From Smittium mucronatum (Eukaryota > Kickxellomycota > Harpellomycetes > Harpellales > Legeriomycetaceae): 54,085 bases of DNA. The stretch's first letter is position 1. Every line of letters starts with the position of its first letter. This document shows, one piece after another, positions 37,996-52,000 of the stretch. Under the pieces are notes generated by a model, which did not search any database, was not told where the DNA came from, and worked only from the letters and a program-made list of their open reading frames with translations. Where the stretch lies: positions 1 to 54,085 of the forward strand of contig LSSL01000405.1 in the NCBI GenBank assembly GCA_001953115.1, read 5' to 3'. The translations under genes and the position numbers were made by a program.

Positions 37996-40660
37996 AAAAT
38001 AAATTATACTACAAGCTGAAAAAGTTTGATAAAACCCAATAACTCGTTTAAATTGATTAAATATAAATATCTTGTTGAACAATTAAAATTTTTTCATATG
38101 TAAAATTTAATATATATATTTTTCAATTCAGTAAGATTCTAAAATTTATCAAATAACTGACACTCTTCAATTTTTTATAAAAAAATTATAGAATATTTAA
38201 ATTTAATTAATAGCTAATTATTTTAATGGGGTTTTAGAAAATTAAATAATTAAAATAATCCGCTAATCAAAATATTCATATTTATAAATTTTATTTATAT
38301 AACACGAAAATAACTAATATTTATCATTTCAAATATGATTTATTTAATTTTTATAATTTTTATTATAAATTACTTTTTAAATTTTTTTTATTATTTCAAA
38401 TCTAAATCCAAAATATTAATACAACAATTTCGGCTGATAAGTGGTTTGATAATTAATAAACAATACGATCCGTAAATTTATTGGTAGTATCTTTAATAAA
38501 CCTAAGATAACCACAAAATAAAACTCTCAAGTATATGAGACATTTTTTTAAAATAGTTTTCATAGTTCACTTTATTCGTGGTTTAATTTAACAAATTAAT
38601 ATGGGTATTAAATCTGGGAATATTATTTGAATTAATGGTGTATAATAGTTTAAAATTTGTTTTCCTATTATTTTTCAACGTTTTATATCAGAAAAAAATT
38701 ATTAGCTATGATTTTAATTACCAACAATTTAATTTTTGAAAAAATAATACAAGACAATAAATATAATATAAATAATGTATTTAATATACTATTATGCAAA
38801 AATAATTAAAAATAAATAAAATACTAAGAAATTTCATAAAATTATTATTTAAGATTTAATTTAACAATATTTAAAAAAAAATTGTGCTTAAAATTATAAT
38901 TAATACAGTCATAGTTTCAATATTCAGTAAAATCGTTAAACTTGTGTCAAAATTATCAAATATTATAATATGATTAAAATGGGATAATCAGTATAAAAAT
39001 AAGGCATGCTAGGGAAAGAGTTTATATCAAAACTATTACAGGTTTATGTATAATTTTTAATAAAAAAACATATATATTCTGAAAATCTTAAAATTCTTTG
39101 TAAGTATTTATAAAATGTATAGTAAAAAAGAAAAAAAATAAATATAATTTCAAAATATTTAGAAAATACATGATTTTAATTATAAAAATGAGGTTTTTTT
39201 ATTCTTTATTTTATTTTACAAAATTTTTTTACATCAATTAAAAATTATATGCCAAATTTTTTTATTTTTAAATACTTATAAATGATTTTATCTTGGATAT
39301 ATATATTATTATTAAAACAAAATTTCTAAAGTATAAATAAAAATAATTAGATATTATTTTACTAAATTAGGAATTTTTTTCCTGCATATATTTTAAAAAA
39401 ATCGCTCTGGTCTTTGATGTATTATAAGTTATAAAAAAATAGCGTTTATAAAATAAAAGTATGAAATTGCATGTAGAAAAAATTACCTCTATTTATATAT
39501 TTTTATTCTAGATACAACTAAAAACATAAGCAATCAACCTCAAAAAATAAAGACAATCTTTTTGATATATTTGAAATATTTTCTACAACAAGTAATTCAT
39601 TTTTAAGTTTAAAAAATCATATAATTTTTTTTTTTATGATTTTTTTCAATCCAATAGACCCAAAAAACCTATTTCGCTACAGAAGTTTCTTATTTTGGCC
39701 ATATATTCAAATAATTTTTTAAGGAAAAATGTTTTATCTCTTCGAAAATTTTCTTGAAAACCGAAAAAATATATATCATATTCATTTCTGATCAATCTAA
39801 AATTTCATATCGAAAAATAAAAATAATAATATAAGAATATTTTTGTATCATTTAGTTTTAGAAATATAATTATAAATGTTTAAAATAAATCTTTTTAGAG
39901 ATTATTATTAAAAGCGATTCATATGATAAAATTTAATATATAAGTAGTTTATTTTTACAAAATAAATTTCCACACAAATTTTTTTAAAAAATATTAGATT
40001 ATGCTTTTAAAGATTTTAAATTAACTTTTTGGGCGAAAAGCTATTGAAGACCAGAAAAAAGGATGTTTTTTTTTGCGGCTTTCCTATACACATAAAATAA
40101 TCCCCAAAAAATACGGAAATTCCATAGTATCTAAATCTATGTCCTACCATACATGAATTAATAAAATCGAAGAAATTTTTTCTTTGGGATGTATAGCTAA
40201 AAATTATTTGCAGTGGTTTAGATAATGAAAACCGAAATTTTTTAGATTTTAGTCAAAAAATTAACAAATCGATTCAATATTAATGAAACTAGACATCGAA
40301 TAAATAAGATTTCGTTAATTTTTTATATAATCGGAAAGTTTTGATTCTGATTTTACATGGTTTTAAATAAGAACAATCGATTTTTTAAAAAAATAAAACA
40401 ATTTGGGTCCTTAATAATATTAAATGAAGATAAAGCATAAAATAATTTATCAATAAATCGCTAAATGATAAAAAAGTTTCTAACTGAATGGTTTTTTTTT
40501 CGTATTTAAACAACAATTTTTTTTATCTAAATCCTAATTATTTATTAAATCTTTATCAAATTAAGATTTTTTATTAGATGATCAAATTATTATTATTATA
40601 TTATGTAACAGAATGAATTTAAGATTTATGACAAATAAAAGATTAAATGGGTATTTAAAC
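37996..40660. other. Gene desert between the two TIR elements, first part
   Basis: Among the most A+T-rich DNA of the window (4 G+C in the 60 bases at 38761). I see nothing beyond A/T homopolymers and short AT runs. Confidence 0.7.
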
Positions 40661-40864
40661 CTATGAATATATGAATTTAGCTGTATCTAAATGATCCATG
40701 CTCACTCCCCAAAAAAATAGATACAGCTTTCTGATAAATTCCTGGATATTAAGAAAATTCTCGGGATTCTTTTATTGCATGTCCTCAATGATATCAGGAG
40801 AAAGATTCAAATTTCTGATTTGAAAACGGGTTATGTAAGTTTGTACAAATTCTATAATTTTTCT
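40661..40864 (-). pseudogene. Coding-like relic, one internal stop
   Basis: One minus-strand frame spans 68 codons with a single internal TAA, between a TAA at 40865-40867 and a TAG at 40661-40663. It includes FVQTYITRFQIRNLNLSPDI, then IEDMQ, the stop, and NPENFLNIQEFIRKLYLFFW followed by GVSMDHLDTAKF. Charged and hydrophobic residues alternate as in a helical protein, and GC is above the surroundings. I do not recognise the family. A perfect 11-bp inverted repeat (AGCTGTATCTA at 40679-40689, TAGATACAGCT at 40718-40728, 28-base loop) lies inside its 3' part. Confidence 0.35.
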
Positions 40865-43800
40865 TTAAATTGATTTTTATAAAATATTAACTCAATAAAT
40901 ATTTTTTGATATGAGCCTCATTTTCATAAATCTTTATTCCACTAAAGCGATAGAATATCTCAAGTTTCGGGTTTAAATATTTTGTTTTACCTAAATCTAA
41001 TAATTTTTAAATCAATATTTAAACTCATAAATAAATACATAATTTTTATAGCAGTTTCGTCTATTAATTCCAAAAAATATATTTAAAATAATCTTTTTCC
41101 TCCGAAACCTGAATTTTTTTTTAAAAATCGGGACTCAATTCAAAATTCAGTCCTTTTTGGATCATAAAATATTATTGAAAATGGAATAATTATTTCATTA
41201 AATTCCAAAAAATGTTTTCTATAACTCATATATTTTTCTTGAAGAAAATATAAAATTCGGTTTATGTGAAAATATTCAATGTTTTTGTTTTTTTTTTTGA
41301 TAAAATAATATATTATAATGGATAAAGTAAAACTGAGGGTAAAATTTATGTATTATTATCTGAAATCCAAAAAATATCTTAAGTTATATGATAAATTTAT
41401 TTAAATCTTTAATGAATCAATGTCACAATTTAAACATAAAAGAATATGATAAAATAAAAATATTTCTTTTTTAAATAAAAAAACTAAGATCTAAAAATTA
41501 AGTTTATAATTTTAAAATATAGTGGATAATATGTGGTGTTTTTTTGATATAAGGTAAGCCATGTGCTATATTTTAATGTTTTTCATTATATATTATACCC
41601 AATTTCACTCGATTGTGGATCCTTATTACTATTATAAATTATTTATCCACTAAATTAAATTTTCAGATTAAAAAAATTGATGATATTTAATTGAAATTAT
41701 TTAACTCTCATTTTTTATTTTCTACTAATAAGTATTTTATTACCTATTTTTTTTTTATATCATCATAGTTTCTTAAAGTTTAAGATTATTTTTAAACTTT
41801 AGAAGTTTTTTTAAATTGATAAAAAATTATAAATATATATTAAATTTATTAATGAGTTTATTTTTGTGAAATATAAATCACTTTTTTATAATTAGGCATT
41901 ATTAATTTTAATTTTCAATATACGCTTTTTTTTTATAAATTTTGAAAAATAATAGATTTATGATGGTATTATGCATAAAGAGATATTTTAAAAGTAAAAT
42001 TTATTGAAGAAATGTATTTTCATAAATCCATTCTAAAATTTGATCTTTCAAAAAGGTAAAATACCATTATAAATCCTAGTCTTGTTCCATAATGTAATTT
42101 AAATTACGTAAATATAAGATTAAATGTAATCAAGCATATTCAACTAATAAAAAATCTAAAATTAACTGTTTTTTTGGCAGAATATTATATCTTTTTTTTT
42201 ATCAAAAAAATAATAATAGAAATTTTCAGAATAAAAATATGTATAGGATATTTTTAGGTTTATTTTTTTATACTAATAGAACCCGATTATATATTTATTT
42301 CCATTTTTATTTTTTATTTTACAAGTAATTAATACTGTATAATGCCTTAAAATATTAAATACTCTTATTTAAATATTTATTTAATTCATTTGTAACTCTT
42401 TAATAATATTTAAAAAATTTATCGAAGGTTGATATATTAAGTAAGAAATTCGAGGATATTTCTGTGATAAATATAATTTACTTACTTTTTATTTATATTT
42501 AAATATAGCCCATGTTGAAATAGTTAGCTAATTCATAAATAATAAGTATTCAAATATAATTTTTTTCAATTAAGGTTAAAAAACTGTCCAAACGAAATAA
42601 TTTTTTATAAGAAAAATTACTTGTCTTAAAAATTATTTAAATTAGATAAAACATCTTCATTTAAAAATACCGAGATTCTAAAGGAAAAGAAATTTTTAAA
42701 TTTTTTTTTATATTATGATTTACTGGGTATTATAAATTTATTCGTAGATATTTTTTTATTCTATTTATATTATGATGATTATGATGCAATTTTATCACTA
42801 AAAAGTATTTATCGAGTATAAAGCGCAAAGAAATAATCCGATTTTTGTTTGAATATTATGATTTTGGAGTAAAAATACGAAAATTCTAACATTAAGAATA
42901 AAAAAATGATTTTTTTTTGTATTTTCCATTTTTTAATAAGATATTATATCTATTCACAAAAAAAAAATTAATAGAAGAAACCTATAATTCTTATAAAAAT
43001 TTCGAACATTCAAAATTAAAATATACTAAGTTATTTTTTATCGAGACTTCTGCGAATATATTTCAAAAGTTCCATACCTGAATATTAGAATTAAAAAAGA
43101 ATATAAATAGATAGATTTTTTAAATTTTATTCTAATATATTTAAAGAGATTTTATCATCGGTTTACTATTTTTTTGGGGTTTGATTAGTGAATAATTATC
43201 TTCTATTCCCGTTCTAATAAAATATGGAGATTTTAAGTGATATCTTCTCTTAAAAATGTGTATATAATTCAAACTTTGTGTTAAATGAAGTCCAAAAATG
43301 ATTACTTAGAATTTAAGATAATAAATAGGATAATTTTTTTTAATATACTTTTATCAAAAAAATTTTAAAATTGATCAAATTAAATAATTTTTTTTGAAAA
43401 AATAGAGTTTTTTGGTTATTATCCGAATAAATTAATAAAGATCATCACTTTTTTCATAAACTAGTTTTAAAAAATCATTAAAAATTGTATATTTATAGTG
43501 ATTATTTATCCCCCCTTTCCCATTAAATTTATACTTTTGGATAAAATTAATATATAGATAATAAAGTTAAAAAAATTATGATAAAGGATTTTTTTTTAAA
43601 TTGTATCCTTATTGATTAGAACTTTTTAAATAGTCTAAAATTTAAAAAATTAAAAAATTTAGAACATGGTTTGTCAAAACAAATGAAAATGAAAACTTTG
43701 TAAAATCATCTGAATTTAATGAAATATTTAATGGTTTTAACACTATTCAATAACCTTTACATAATTAAAATGTAGAGTTAAAAATATCATGATATCTCCT

Positions 43801-44436
43801 AAACATCACTATTAATTAATTATAAAAGCTAGTAATCAATAAAACTCGGTAATATTAAAAAATAAATAATTATTTTAAAAAAGTTAAAATCTAGAAAAAA
43901 ATTTTTTTGATTCATTTTAATTCATCTATTATAAAGATTTTATCATTTTAAATCATAAAGGACTAAAAAAAATCAAAATATTTAAATATTTTTATTTTTG
44001 GGATTAAAAATATAAAATAAATAATTTAAAATGCTAGGTTAAATATATAGAATATTAAATATGAAGTGATAAATTTACAAAATCTTTAATTATCTCAGAA
44101 TGTTTCTAAAAATTTTTCTTTGCATTATTTGAAAAAAATAATAATAAAAAATGATATAAAGTATAGGTTTGGGTTTTTTTAAGAATAATCATGTCCTGAA
44201 GGTAAGTTTTCACGCCTTTAAAAAGTAAATTATATTTCAATTTTGCGTTTTAATTTGTTATATTCATTCAAAAGAGCTAATTTTCATTAAAAAAAATCAA
44301 ATTTTAAATAAATAAGGGTAAATGAGAGAAGAAAACTATTGATTAGGAATATTTTTATATTTTTTCCATTTGAATAAACTAAGTCTAATTTTAAAATGAT
44401 AGAAATATTATTAGATACACATTTACTAGAAAACCA
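40865..44436. other. Gene desert between the two TIR elements, second part
   Basis: Very A+T-rich. No gene, RNA or repeat beyond simple A/T runs is visible. Confidence 0.65.
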
Positions 44437-44458
44437 ATATATATATATATATATATAT
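44437..44458. repeat. (AT)11 at the left border of TIR element copy 2
   Basis: Twenty-two bases of AT directly abut the left terminal repeat. The element may have inserted into a TA-rich target or microsatellite, which would hide a TA target duplication. Confidence 0.85.
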
Positions 44459-44459
44459 C

Positions 44460-45214
44460 GTATGTGAATATGATCCCCATGTGGATGTGATCTTTTTTTG
44501 GTGGATTTGATTCCTATGAGGTTTTGATCTAATTTTTCGAATACTATCATTGGATAGAATTAGAAAATTATTATCGATTGGATTCTTTCAATTATCCAAT
44601 AATATTTTCATGAAATCTTTATGCTAATCAAAACGTGATAATTCAATACTAAAAAATCAACAAGTATAATTTTACGTTTTTTTATATCTTGATAAAAAAT
44701 ATATATATTCGTTAATAATGCTAATTTTATACAAGTTATAGTGTTAATATACCAAAAAAATAACATTATTTTCATACTAAATGCAGCCATTGGATTAAGG
44801 TGCTATATACTCCCTAATATCGAGCTAACATTTAACAAATAGTTTTTATTCGTTTAGAATATAATAAAATTTCTAATTAGGCACCTTTCATTCCTCCATA
44901 CTGATGGCTAATCAAAATTAAGAACCTATTGATTATTAATTTTATATTTTCATACTATTTGCTAAATGTAATTTTTTTTGAAGAATCGTTTATCACATAA
45001 TTCAAATGATTGGGATTTAATTGGGTACATTTTAAAATCACATCCAAAAAATTTGATTTCTGTTAAAATTGTTTTCCTAAAATAGCAAAAGAGTTTTTAT
45101 TCGATAATAAGTACAAAATCAAACATTTCAACCAATTAGAATACAGTTCACAACCACATAGGTTCAAAATCACCAAAAAAAAATCACATCCACATAGGGT
45201 TCACATCCACATAC
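44460..45214. mobile_element. TIR element, copy 2 (non-autonomous DNA transposon)
   Basis: A 755-bp element with long terminal inverted repeats. The left end (44460-44530) and the inverted right end (45214-45144) match at 43 of the first 50 positions without gaps, and the match continues with a one-base gap. Both start GTATGTG. Each terminal repeat is itself built from TATGTGGATGTGA-like units (three in the right arm, for example ATGTGGATGTGA and ATGTGGTTGTGA), as expected of transposase-binding sites. The interior aligns with copy 1 and has no long coding frame, so it depended on a transposase encoded elsewhere. An 87-codon minus-strand open frame (44287-44550) crosses the border and is incidental. 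Confidence 0.78.
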
Positions 45215-48149
45215 AACATATATCTAAAATTTCACCCATGGAGTCTAAAATTTAAATTGAAGTACATTATGAAAAAACTTATTTTATTTTCTTTCATAAA
45301 GGAAAAAATCATTGAGAAAGCTCCAAAACTGTTAGTGATTATAAATTGACAGTTTTATTTTAATATAACTTAACTTTAATCGAAATTTATAAATCGATGC
45401 TTTTCGATTATGATAATATTATTTCTTAAATCGCTAAGTTTTATAATTATTTTTTACCATATCATCCACTGATTTTTTTTGCTAATGATTTTAAACATGA
45501 TTTTATTCTGGAAAATTTCCTTTTTTTTTCAAAAAAATAGGAATGGAATATTTATTTTTCTTTCACTATAATATCCCTCATGTTTTATTATGGTAATAAA
45601 AGAAATAGCATAAAAGAATTAAAATCCATATTTTTTTTAGATATTTTTTCAAAAAAAAAAGTTATACTAATATACTTCGACCGATTTAAAAAATAAAAAA
45701 ACCAGTTAAAAAATAAAATTAGTTAGTTTAATATATGTATAAATCTTTAAAATAGAAAAAATTGCGAAAATAAAGGTACCATAAATACCCAATATTAATT
45801 TTTATCAACCTATTGGGAAATAGAAGATTAAACAGAAGATATTTTGCACAAAGTTTTCTCGAAAAATATGAATACATAAAAATATTTAAATATTTTTAAT
45901 TTGAGATGCACAAAGTTTTGCAAAAAAAATATAATTAAATCCAAAAAATATTTCTAAAAAGTTAAAGATTATTTTTTAGACTTAGTCTAGTAAAATTAGT
46001 TTATATAAATGAAATTTATATAAGTTTTTTATTTCCAAAATTGCAAATAATATAATAAAGTTATAAAATTCATTATTTATATTTTCACATATATTTAATG
46101 TAGAATTCAATTCCATAAATCCACTATAATTAAAATAAAACTGTACTTTCTATTAGAATTTTCCCGAATCAAAATTTAAAAAATTGGGATCAAATAAAAA
46201 AAACTCAATTTCGAAATTGTGTAACAAGATAAAAATTAAGTGAAAATTAATTCTAAATAAACAAATCAAATTTAGGTAAAGTTCATTGAATTAAAAAAAT
46301 GGTGGAAATTAACACGAATTATTTGCAAAAAATTGCAAAAATATTAAATTTGAATTTAAAAAAAGTGAATAAAATTCGCAAAAGGTAAAAAAATACCGTT
46401 TATTTAATTTTATTGCCATATAATCTTGAAATTTTCAGAGATCCAGATTTATTTTTCTTATAGAATCTCTAATTCTCCAAAACCAGACTCACCTTTTTTC
46501 AATAAAAATCAATTATTTTTTTAATTTGTCACATTTAATTAGTATTAATTCTCTCTGAATTTTAATTTGATTAAATTCTTCAGAATTGGATTAGAGTATT
46601 TGGAATTAGCTTTTACTTATTTTTCATTTGATTAAACATTCTCCAAATTGATTTTTCTTAGATTTTGTCCGGAAAAGAATTTAAAAAAACGCTTTTTATC
46701 TCAAATTTAGCCTCATATTATTACTGAAAAAATTATTATTAAAAAAAATCACTGGTTTTTTTTAAAAAAAGCTAAAATACAGAGTGAATATATGCAATGA
46801 TTTTATTTCAATTTTTATTTATAAAAAAACTGCTTCATGAAAATATTTGCCTTTTTTTTCATATTTTCCTATTATTTAAGGAATAAAAAGCTTTAAAATA
46901 TTTTCCTCAATTGTATTTGCTAAAAGATTGAAATATGAAAAAGTATAAAAATTTTGCATTTAATTTTCGAGTTAAAATTATTTATACTTTGAACTATAGA
47001 TAAAAATTATGATTTTAAACTAAAAAATAGTTCGGGGATAGTTTCTAATATTTCTTCATAATAATAACAAAAATATCTTTGAATTAATCAATATTAAATT
47101 AATCCATGAAAAAAACATTCTCAAAAACTTGAAAAAGCAACCACTGCTTTATTTCAACGCGTATATAATTATATAAGACTCTTTCTTTCCCTTATTAATT
47201 CTCACCATTTTAAAACCCTTACTATACCTTTTTTTTTATCGGTTATAATTTTCAATTATGTAGGATTTTTTTTTGATTATGTGCTTATCCTTATTTTTTT
47301 TATTATTTAATAAACTATCTGGTATTTCATTTTAATGTGTTTAATAAAAAAAAGAGCAAGATGAGGATTATATTTAGCTTTTTTTTTTATAATAATAATT
47401 TAATTTTATACATTTTGTGCGTTTTTGTGATTTTTTTCCTCTGTGGTTTTAATCTACTTGGTCGCGATACAACTTTCCACAATATATTATTGAGTAAAAA
47501 TAGAAATTTAATGTTTAATGAAATTAAATTATTAACCAATAATGTAAAAAAATCTATTGGTCAAAAATAAAAACGATATTCAATATTTCAATTTTAATAA
47601 AAAAATGTTATTTGTTGTTTTTTATTGGTACTGGATGATGAAGCGATATTTTTCGTTTAGCACTAGAGTTTAAATAATTTTTTTTATCATCTATTGATGG
47701 TAAAAAAATTTTCGCTATTAAATATAATTACTGATTCAAATTTGAATCTATTATTTTTTACTATATTAATATTTAATTATTAAATTTTTATTCGGTATTG
47801 AACTGTTTTTATTTCCAATTAAATTTATGTATTCTCCCTTTTTTTTTAATTCTGATATAAATTCCATGACTTATTTTCCTTAATATGAATTATACTCTTT
47901 CAAAAAAGTTTTTCTAAAAATTTAAAAATTTAAAATATCCAATTAGATAAATTTTATTATAGTATAACTCTAACTTCATCAAAAAAATAGTTATTTTTTT
48001 CTTGAATTATTCTAAAAATGAAAGCAGTTTTTTATCTGTTATTAATTGAGTAATGGTTATTATACCCAATAAAAATATATTAAATAACAGCCTATTTTCA
48101 CTATATATAAAAAAAGGTCACAATAAAATAATTATCAAAGTCATATACA

Positions 48150-48186
<37 letters not shown>

Positions 48187-48668
48187 TGTGTTTGTGTACG
48201 TGTGGGAGTGCTTCTGATTTGGATATTAATCAACTGAAAAAATTACTATTACCAAAGCATTTCTAAATTTTTTTAAATGATAAAATTATTGGTGATATTT
48301 TCACATATTAAAAATTATGAGAATTTGACAAAGAAAGTTAAAAATAAGAATTAATGTAGTTTTGAAGTCTGTAAATTTAAAACAAATGTGTTTATTTGTA
48401 AACGGGTTTTTAAAAATGAAAAAAAAAACACATAATAAGTTACAAGATTTCTTCAACGAAAATAAATAAAAAAATCTCACGTAGGAATAACGTTATATTG
48501 TATCAAATATAATATATATAACAGCTATCTTTTAGCATTTTTAATGAAAAGATAATGAGAATAAACAAAGCTATCTTTCATAAGTCTTCTCAATCAAATC
48601 GCTGGTGTAAATAATACGCAGATTATCTTTATAAGCAAACTTTTAAATTTTTTAAAACATATATTTAG
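45215..48668. other. Gene desert after TIR element copy 2
   Basis: Very A+T-rich. (AT)16 at 48152-48183 is the only clear repeat, followed by a T/G-rich stretch (48184-48212). An open frame of 77 codons at 47337-47570 is rich in Phe, Ile, Lys and Asn with one hydrophobic segment and looks like chance. Confidence 0.62.
48152..48183. repeat. (AT)16 microsatellite followed by a GT-rich stretch
   Basis: Thirty-two bases of AT, then about 30 bases of TG-rich sequence (GCGTGTGTTTGTGTACGTGT). A compound AT/GT microsatellite, without evident function. Confidence 0.88.
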
Positions 48669-49002
48669 AAATTTATTTTAATTTATTCTGTAAATCTCAT
48701 AAAAATCAACAAAATCAGAAAACGTAATGATAAAAATAATAAACAAAGAAAGAGAGGAAGAAAAAAAAAACCTTATTGTACAATGACTCAGGAAAAAACC
48801 ATAAATCCGGATGCCACCAGCATTTATGATCTACCTAATAAATATGCAGATCCATTAGTTCTCATTATAAAAGAGATTTAAAATAAAGGAACCCCATCTA
48901 AATGTATTTTATCTATATGATGATGTGAAAATTATATTGATTTGAGCGTTAATCGGCGACTTTGAGATCTATGTAATATTTTGCACAATTATTATTGGCT
49001 AA
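48669..49002 (+). pseudogene. Coding-like relic with AT-hook-like basic patch
   Basis: The frame is open for 70 codons, 48669-48881. It contains a basic run (KQRKRGRKKKPY; compare the RGRP core of AT-hooks) followed from the ATG at 48783 by 32 codons (MTQEKTINPDATSIYDLPNK, then YADPLVLIIKEI) and TAA. In the next frame the text continues plausibly (KIKEPHLNVFYLYDDVKIIL, later GDFEIYVIF), with one TGA, to a TAA at 49000-49002. This suggests one frameshift near 48875. GC is clearly above the surroundings. A further 70-codon open frame follows at 49121-49333, but it is rich in Ile and Asn and less convincing. No family recognised. Confidence 0.38.
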
Positions 49003-52000
49003 TTTTTGACTTTTTTTGTGAAACTTGCTAATAATTGAAAAATAATTTAAGGGAATTTTATTTTTTGGCCCAATTGAATAATATATTTCAATTTGGTGAT
49101 CTCCAATAAAGTTTCACTAAATGCATGTTATTTTTCCTATAATATTTAACCAAAAAAACAAGTATATCAAGTCAAAAAATGATTTATTTGATATTATATT
49201 GCGCAATATTTGTCTAATTTATTATAACAACAATATTAAACTAGGTTTTATTGGTTTAATTAACCAAATAATTGATTATAATTGGATCGAAAAAACATAC
49301 AATACATTACAGAAATTAATAATATCTTGGTAGTTTTTTAGGATCGCTTGATTTTGAAATAAATATCATTAAAAATATTATTGAAGTTCGTTTATAGTAA
49401 TTTCCAAACTCAAATTCATAATAAAATATTTTCTGTTTAAGTAATCTATTTATTAAAACAAAATACCAAACATTACCAAAAAAAATAAAATAAGAATCTT
49501 AATGTAAAATTATCTTTAAAAAAAACTAACTATACCATGCTGAAACAAAATTAAATTAATAAAGATTTTTATTTTTATTATCCAACTTATTTTTTTAAAA
49601 ATAAAAAATTTGCTGAAAGTTAAATATTTAATATCTTAAACCTAATCCCTCTTGAAGTTTTTTTTATCTGTCTACTTGGATTTATATCAAAAATATCCCA
49701 AAACATGTAATTTTTTATATATATGGAACTTGTGTTTAATTTAAAGAAATTATGTATACTTCTGTTAGAATCAGTATGTTCCAGCTATTTTTTTTGCAAT
49801 AAAAATTACCGCATACGTGAGAAAAATTTCACTTAATATATGATCGAAATTAAATTTTTTTTATGAATGGTTATTTTCCAAGAGTTCAATTCTTCAGTAC
49901 GATTTTTTAACCGAAAAATTTATACTTAAACTTAATCGATATATATGAATAATATATAAAATTTTAATTTGATGTAATTTGATATAATTTAACTTACACT
50001 TTATTTTTTTCCTTATTTTTTTTAAAATATACTATAACTATGTCAATTTAATTCTATTTATTTATCGGAAAATCTTCATATTTATACCTACTTATGTGAA
50101 TATAGGTTTATAAAGTCGAAAGTCTCCAAAATCAAAGGCATTATTATTCAAGAAAAAAAAATCGACTTGATCATAATACATCAATTCTATATTTAATATT
50201 TATAGCTCAGATCAACTTTACAGACTCGCAAGGAATTATTTTATCTGATATCTAAAACAATTTTAGTTTGAATATCTTTTAAACAGCATAAAAGCTTCTA
50301 AAAATATTGGATTTAGACTCGATAAATTTTTTCTTAGGTGAAATAACTCTCCATTTAGTGCAAATATGGGTGAAAATTTCGATAAAGAATACACTCGCTT
50401 CTATATCAGTTATAGGATATTTTATAAATTTAATTCAATATGGTTGGATATTATAAAAACTGTTCATTTAAGAATTTATTGATTTTTTAAGAGCTATTTT
50501 TTTTTTTTTAACGAAAAAATTACAAACATTTACCCTTTATAATCCGATATAATTATGAATTATTTGAGCTCAAATCAGTTGAAAAATACTGCAGGAAAGG
50601 ATATCAGACTTATCTGCGTAAACTATCCTTCAATATTATGTTAATTTAAAATATGATTTCTCAAAAAAAGATCAAATATAAAAATAGACAACTTTTTTGA
50701 AAAAGGAATACAAAGGTATTCTGATAACATGATACAGAAAATATTCATATATTTGTACCAATACTAATATATTAATTCCTTTGGAATTATATTTCAATAA
50801 ATTTGAAAAAAATTGTAATGGAAATTTTAATTGGAAAAATAGTTTAAATTTAAGTAGATTTATTTGAAATATATAACTAAACCAGAAAAATATGTTGAAG
50901 AATTAAAATCGGTTGAGTATTTTGTAGAAATTTCGTAACTACTGCATATTAGAATTTTATTTTTAGAAAAAAGCACTAATATAAAATTTTCTAATAATTT
51001 ATTCAATAAGAAGGTTATTACATATGTTTAATAATCATTTTAAAGATATAAAATAATATCGTTCAAGAAAAAAATCTCTTTTAAATCATTTAAATTTTCA
51101 CCACCATTTTCTGGAAGCCATTAAAAACTATTGAAAACTTTAAAATTCGATTCATACTGTTGAAAAATAAAAATTCTAACTAAAATATTTTTTTATTTAT
51201 ATTTTTATTTACACTCTTTTTCTTTTAAGTTAAATTAACGGAAATAAATATATAATAAATTATACATATTCAATATCTCTTAAATACAAAACATCAACAT
51301 ATTTTTCATTGGAATGGCTAATTGATGCTTTAAAATTAATAGATAATTTTCTATTTTTATAATAAAAATTTATATATCCATCTCGCTTTGAAATAAATTT
51401 AAAAAAATCGATAATAGACCATTATAGAAAAAAATTATGTGTTTATTCGTATTAAATTGTAGATATTTATTTATTTTTTAAATCTAGAACATGTAAATTT
51501 GAAACATACAGATTAATTAAATATTTTGATCGGTTAGATTATATTAATATTTTTTCAATATTACTAATAAAAAATTAAAAATATATATTCATTTAAATTA
51601 TGAAATTGCTGTTATTTTTTTCTAAAATCCACAAAGTGTTATTGTGAAATACAATTTTTTTGTTATACATGCAAAAAAAACGTTTAATGGAATATTATGT
51701 AAAGTTTTTTTTCCTAAAAATGATGTTTTAGAGCCCAAGATATGCCTTAAAAGCCTCCTCAATTTCGACAAAAATAAATAAAAAAGAAGACAAAATATAC
51801 TTTATTTTGGTTTTCTGGCTCTAATACTTTTTAATTTTTTTTAAAAAAGTTAAATATTAGAGTAAATAACTGAAACTGGTGGTTGATTTTGACTAAGGTA
51901 TATAAATAAATAAAATGATGAGATAAATATCATTGATATTTTGAAGTATTACGTCCCCAAAACGATTTTTTATCTACCCATATTAATAATAAACGATTAA

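Noticed and set aside
44287..44550. 87-codon minus-strand open frame
   Set aside because: It crosses the border of the TIR element and an AT microsatellite and encodes a Tyr-Ile repeat; an incidental frame.
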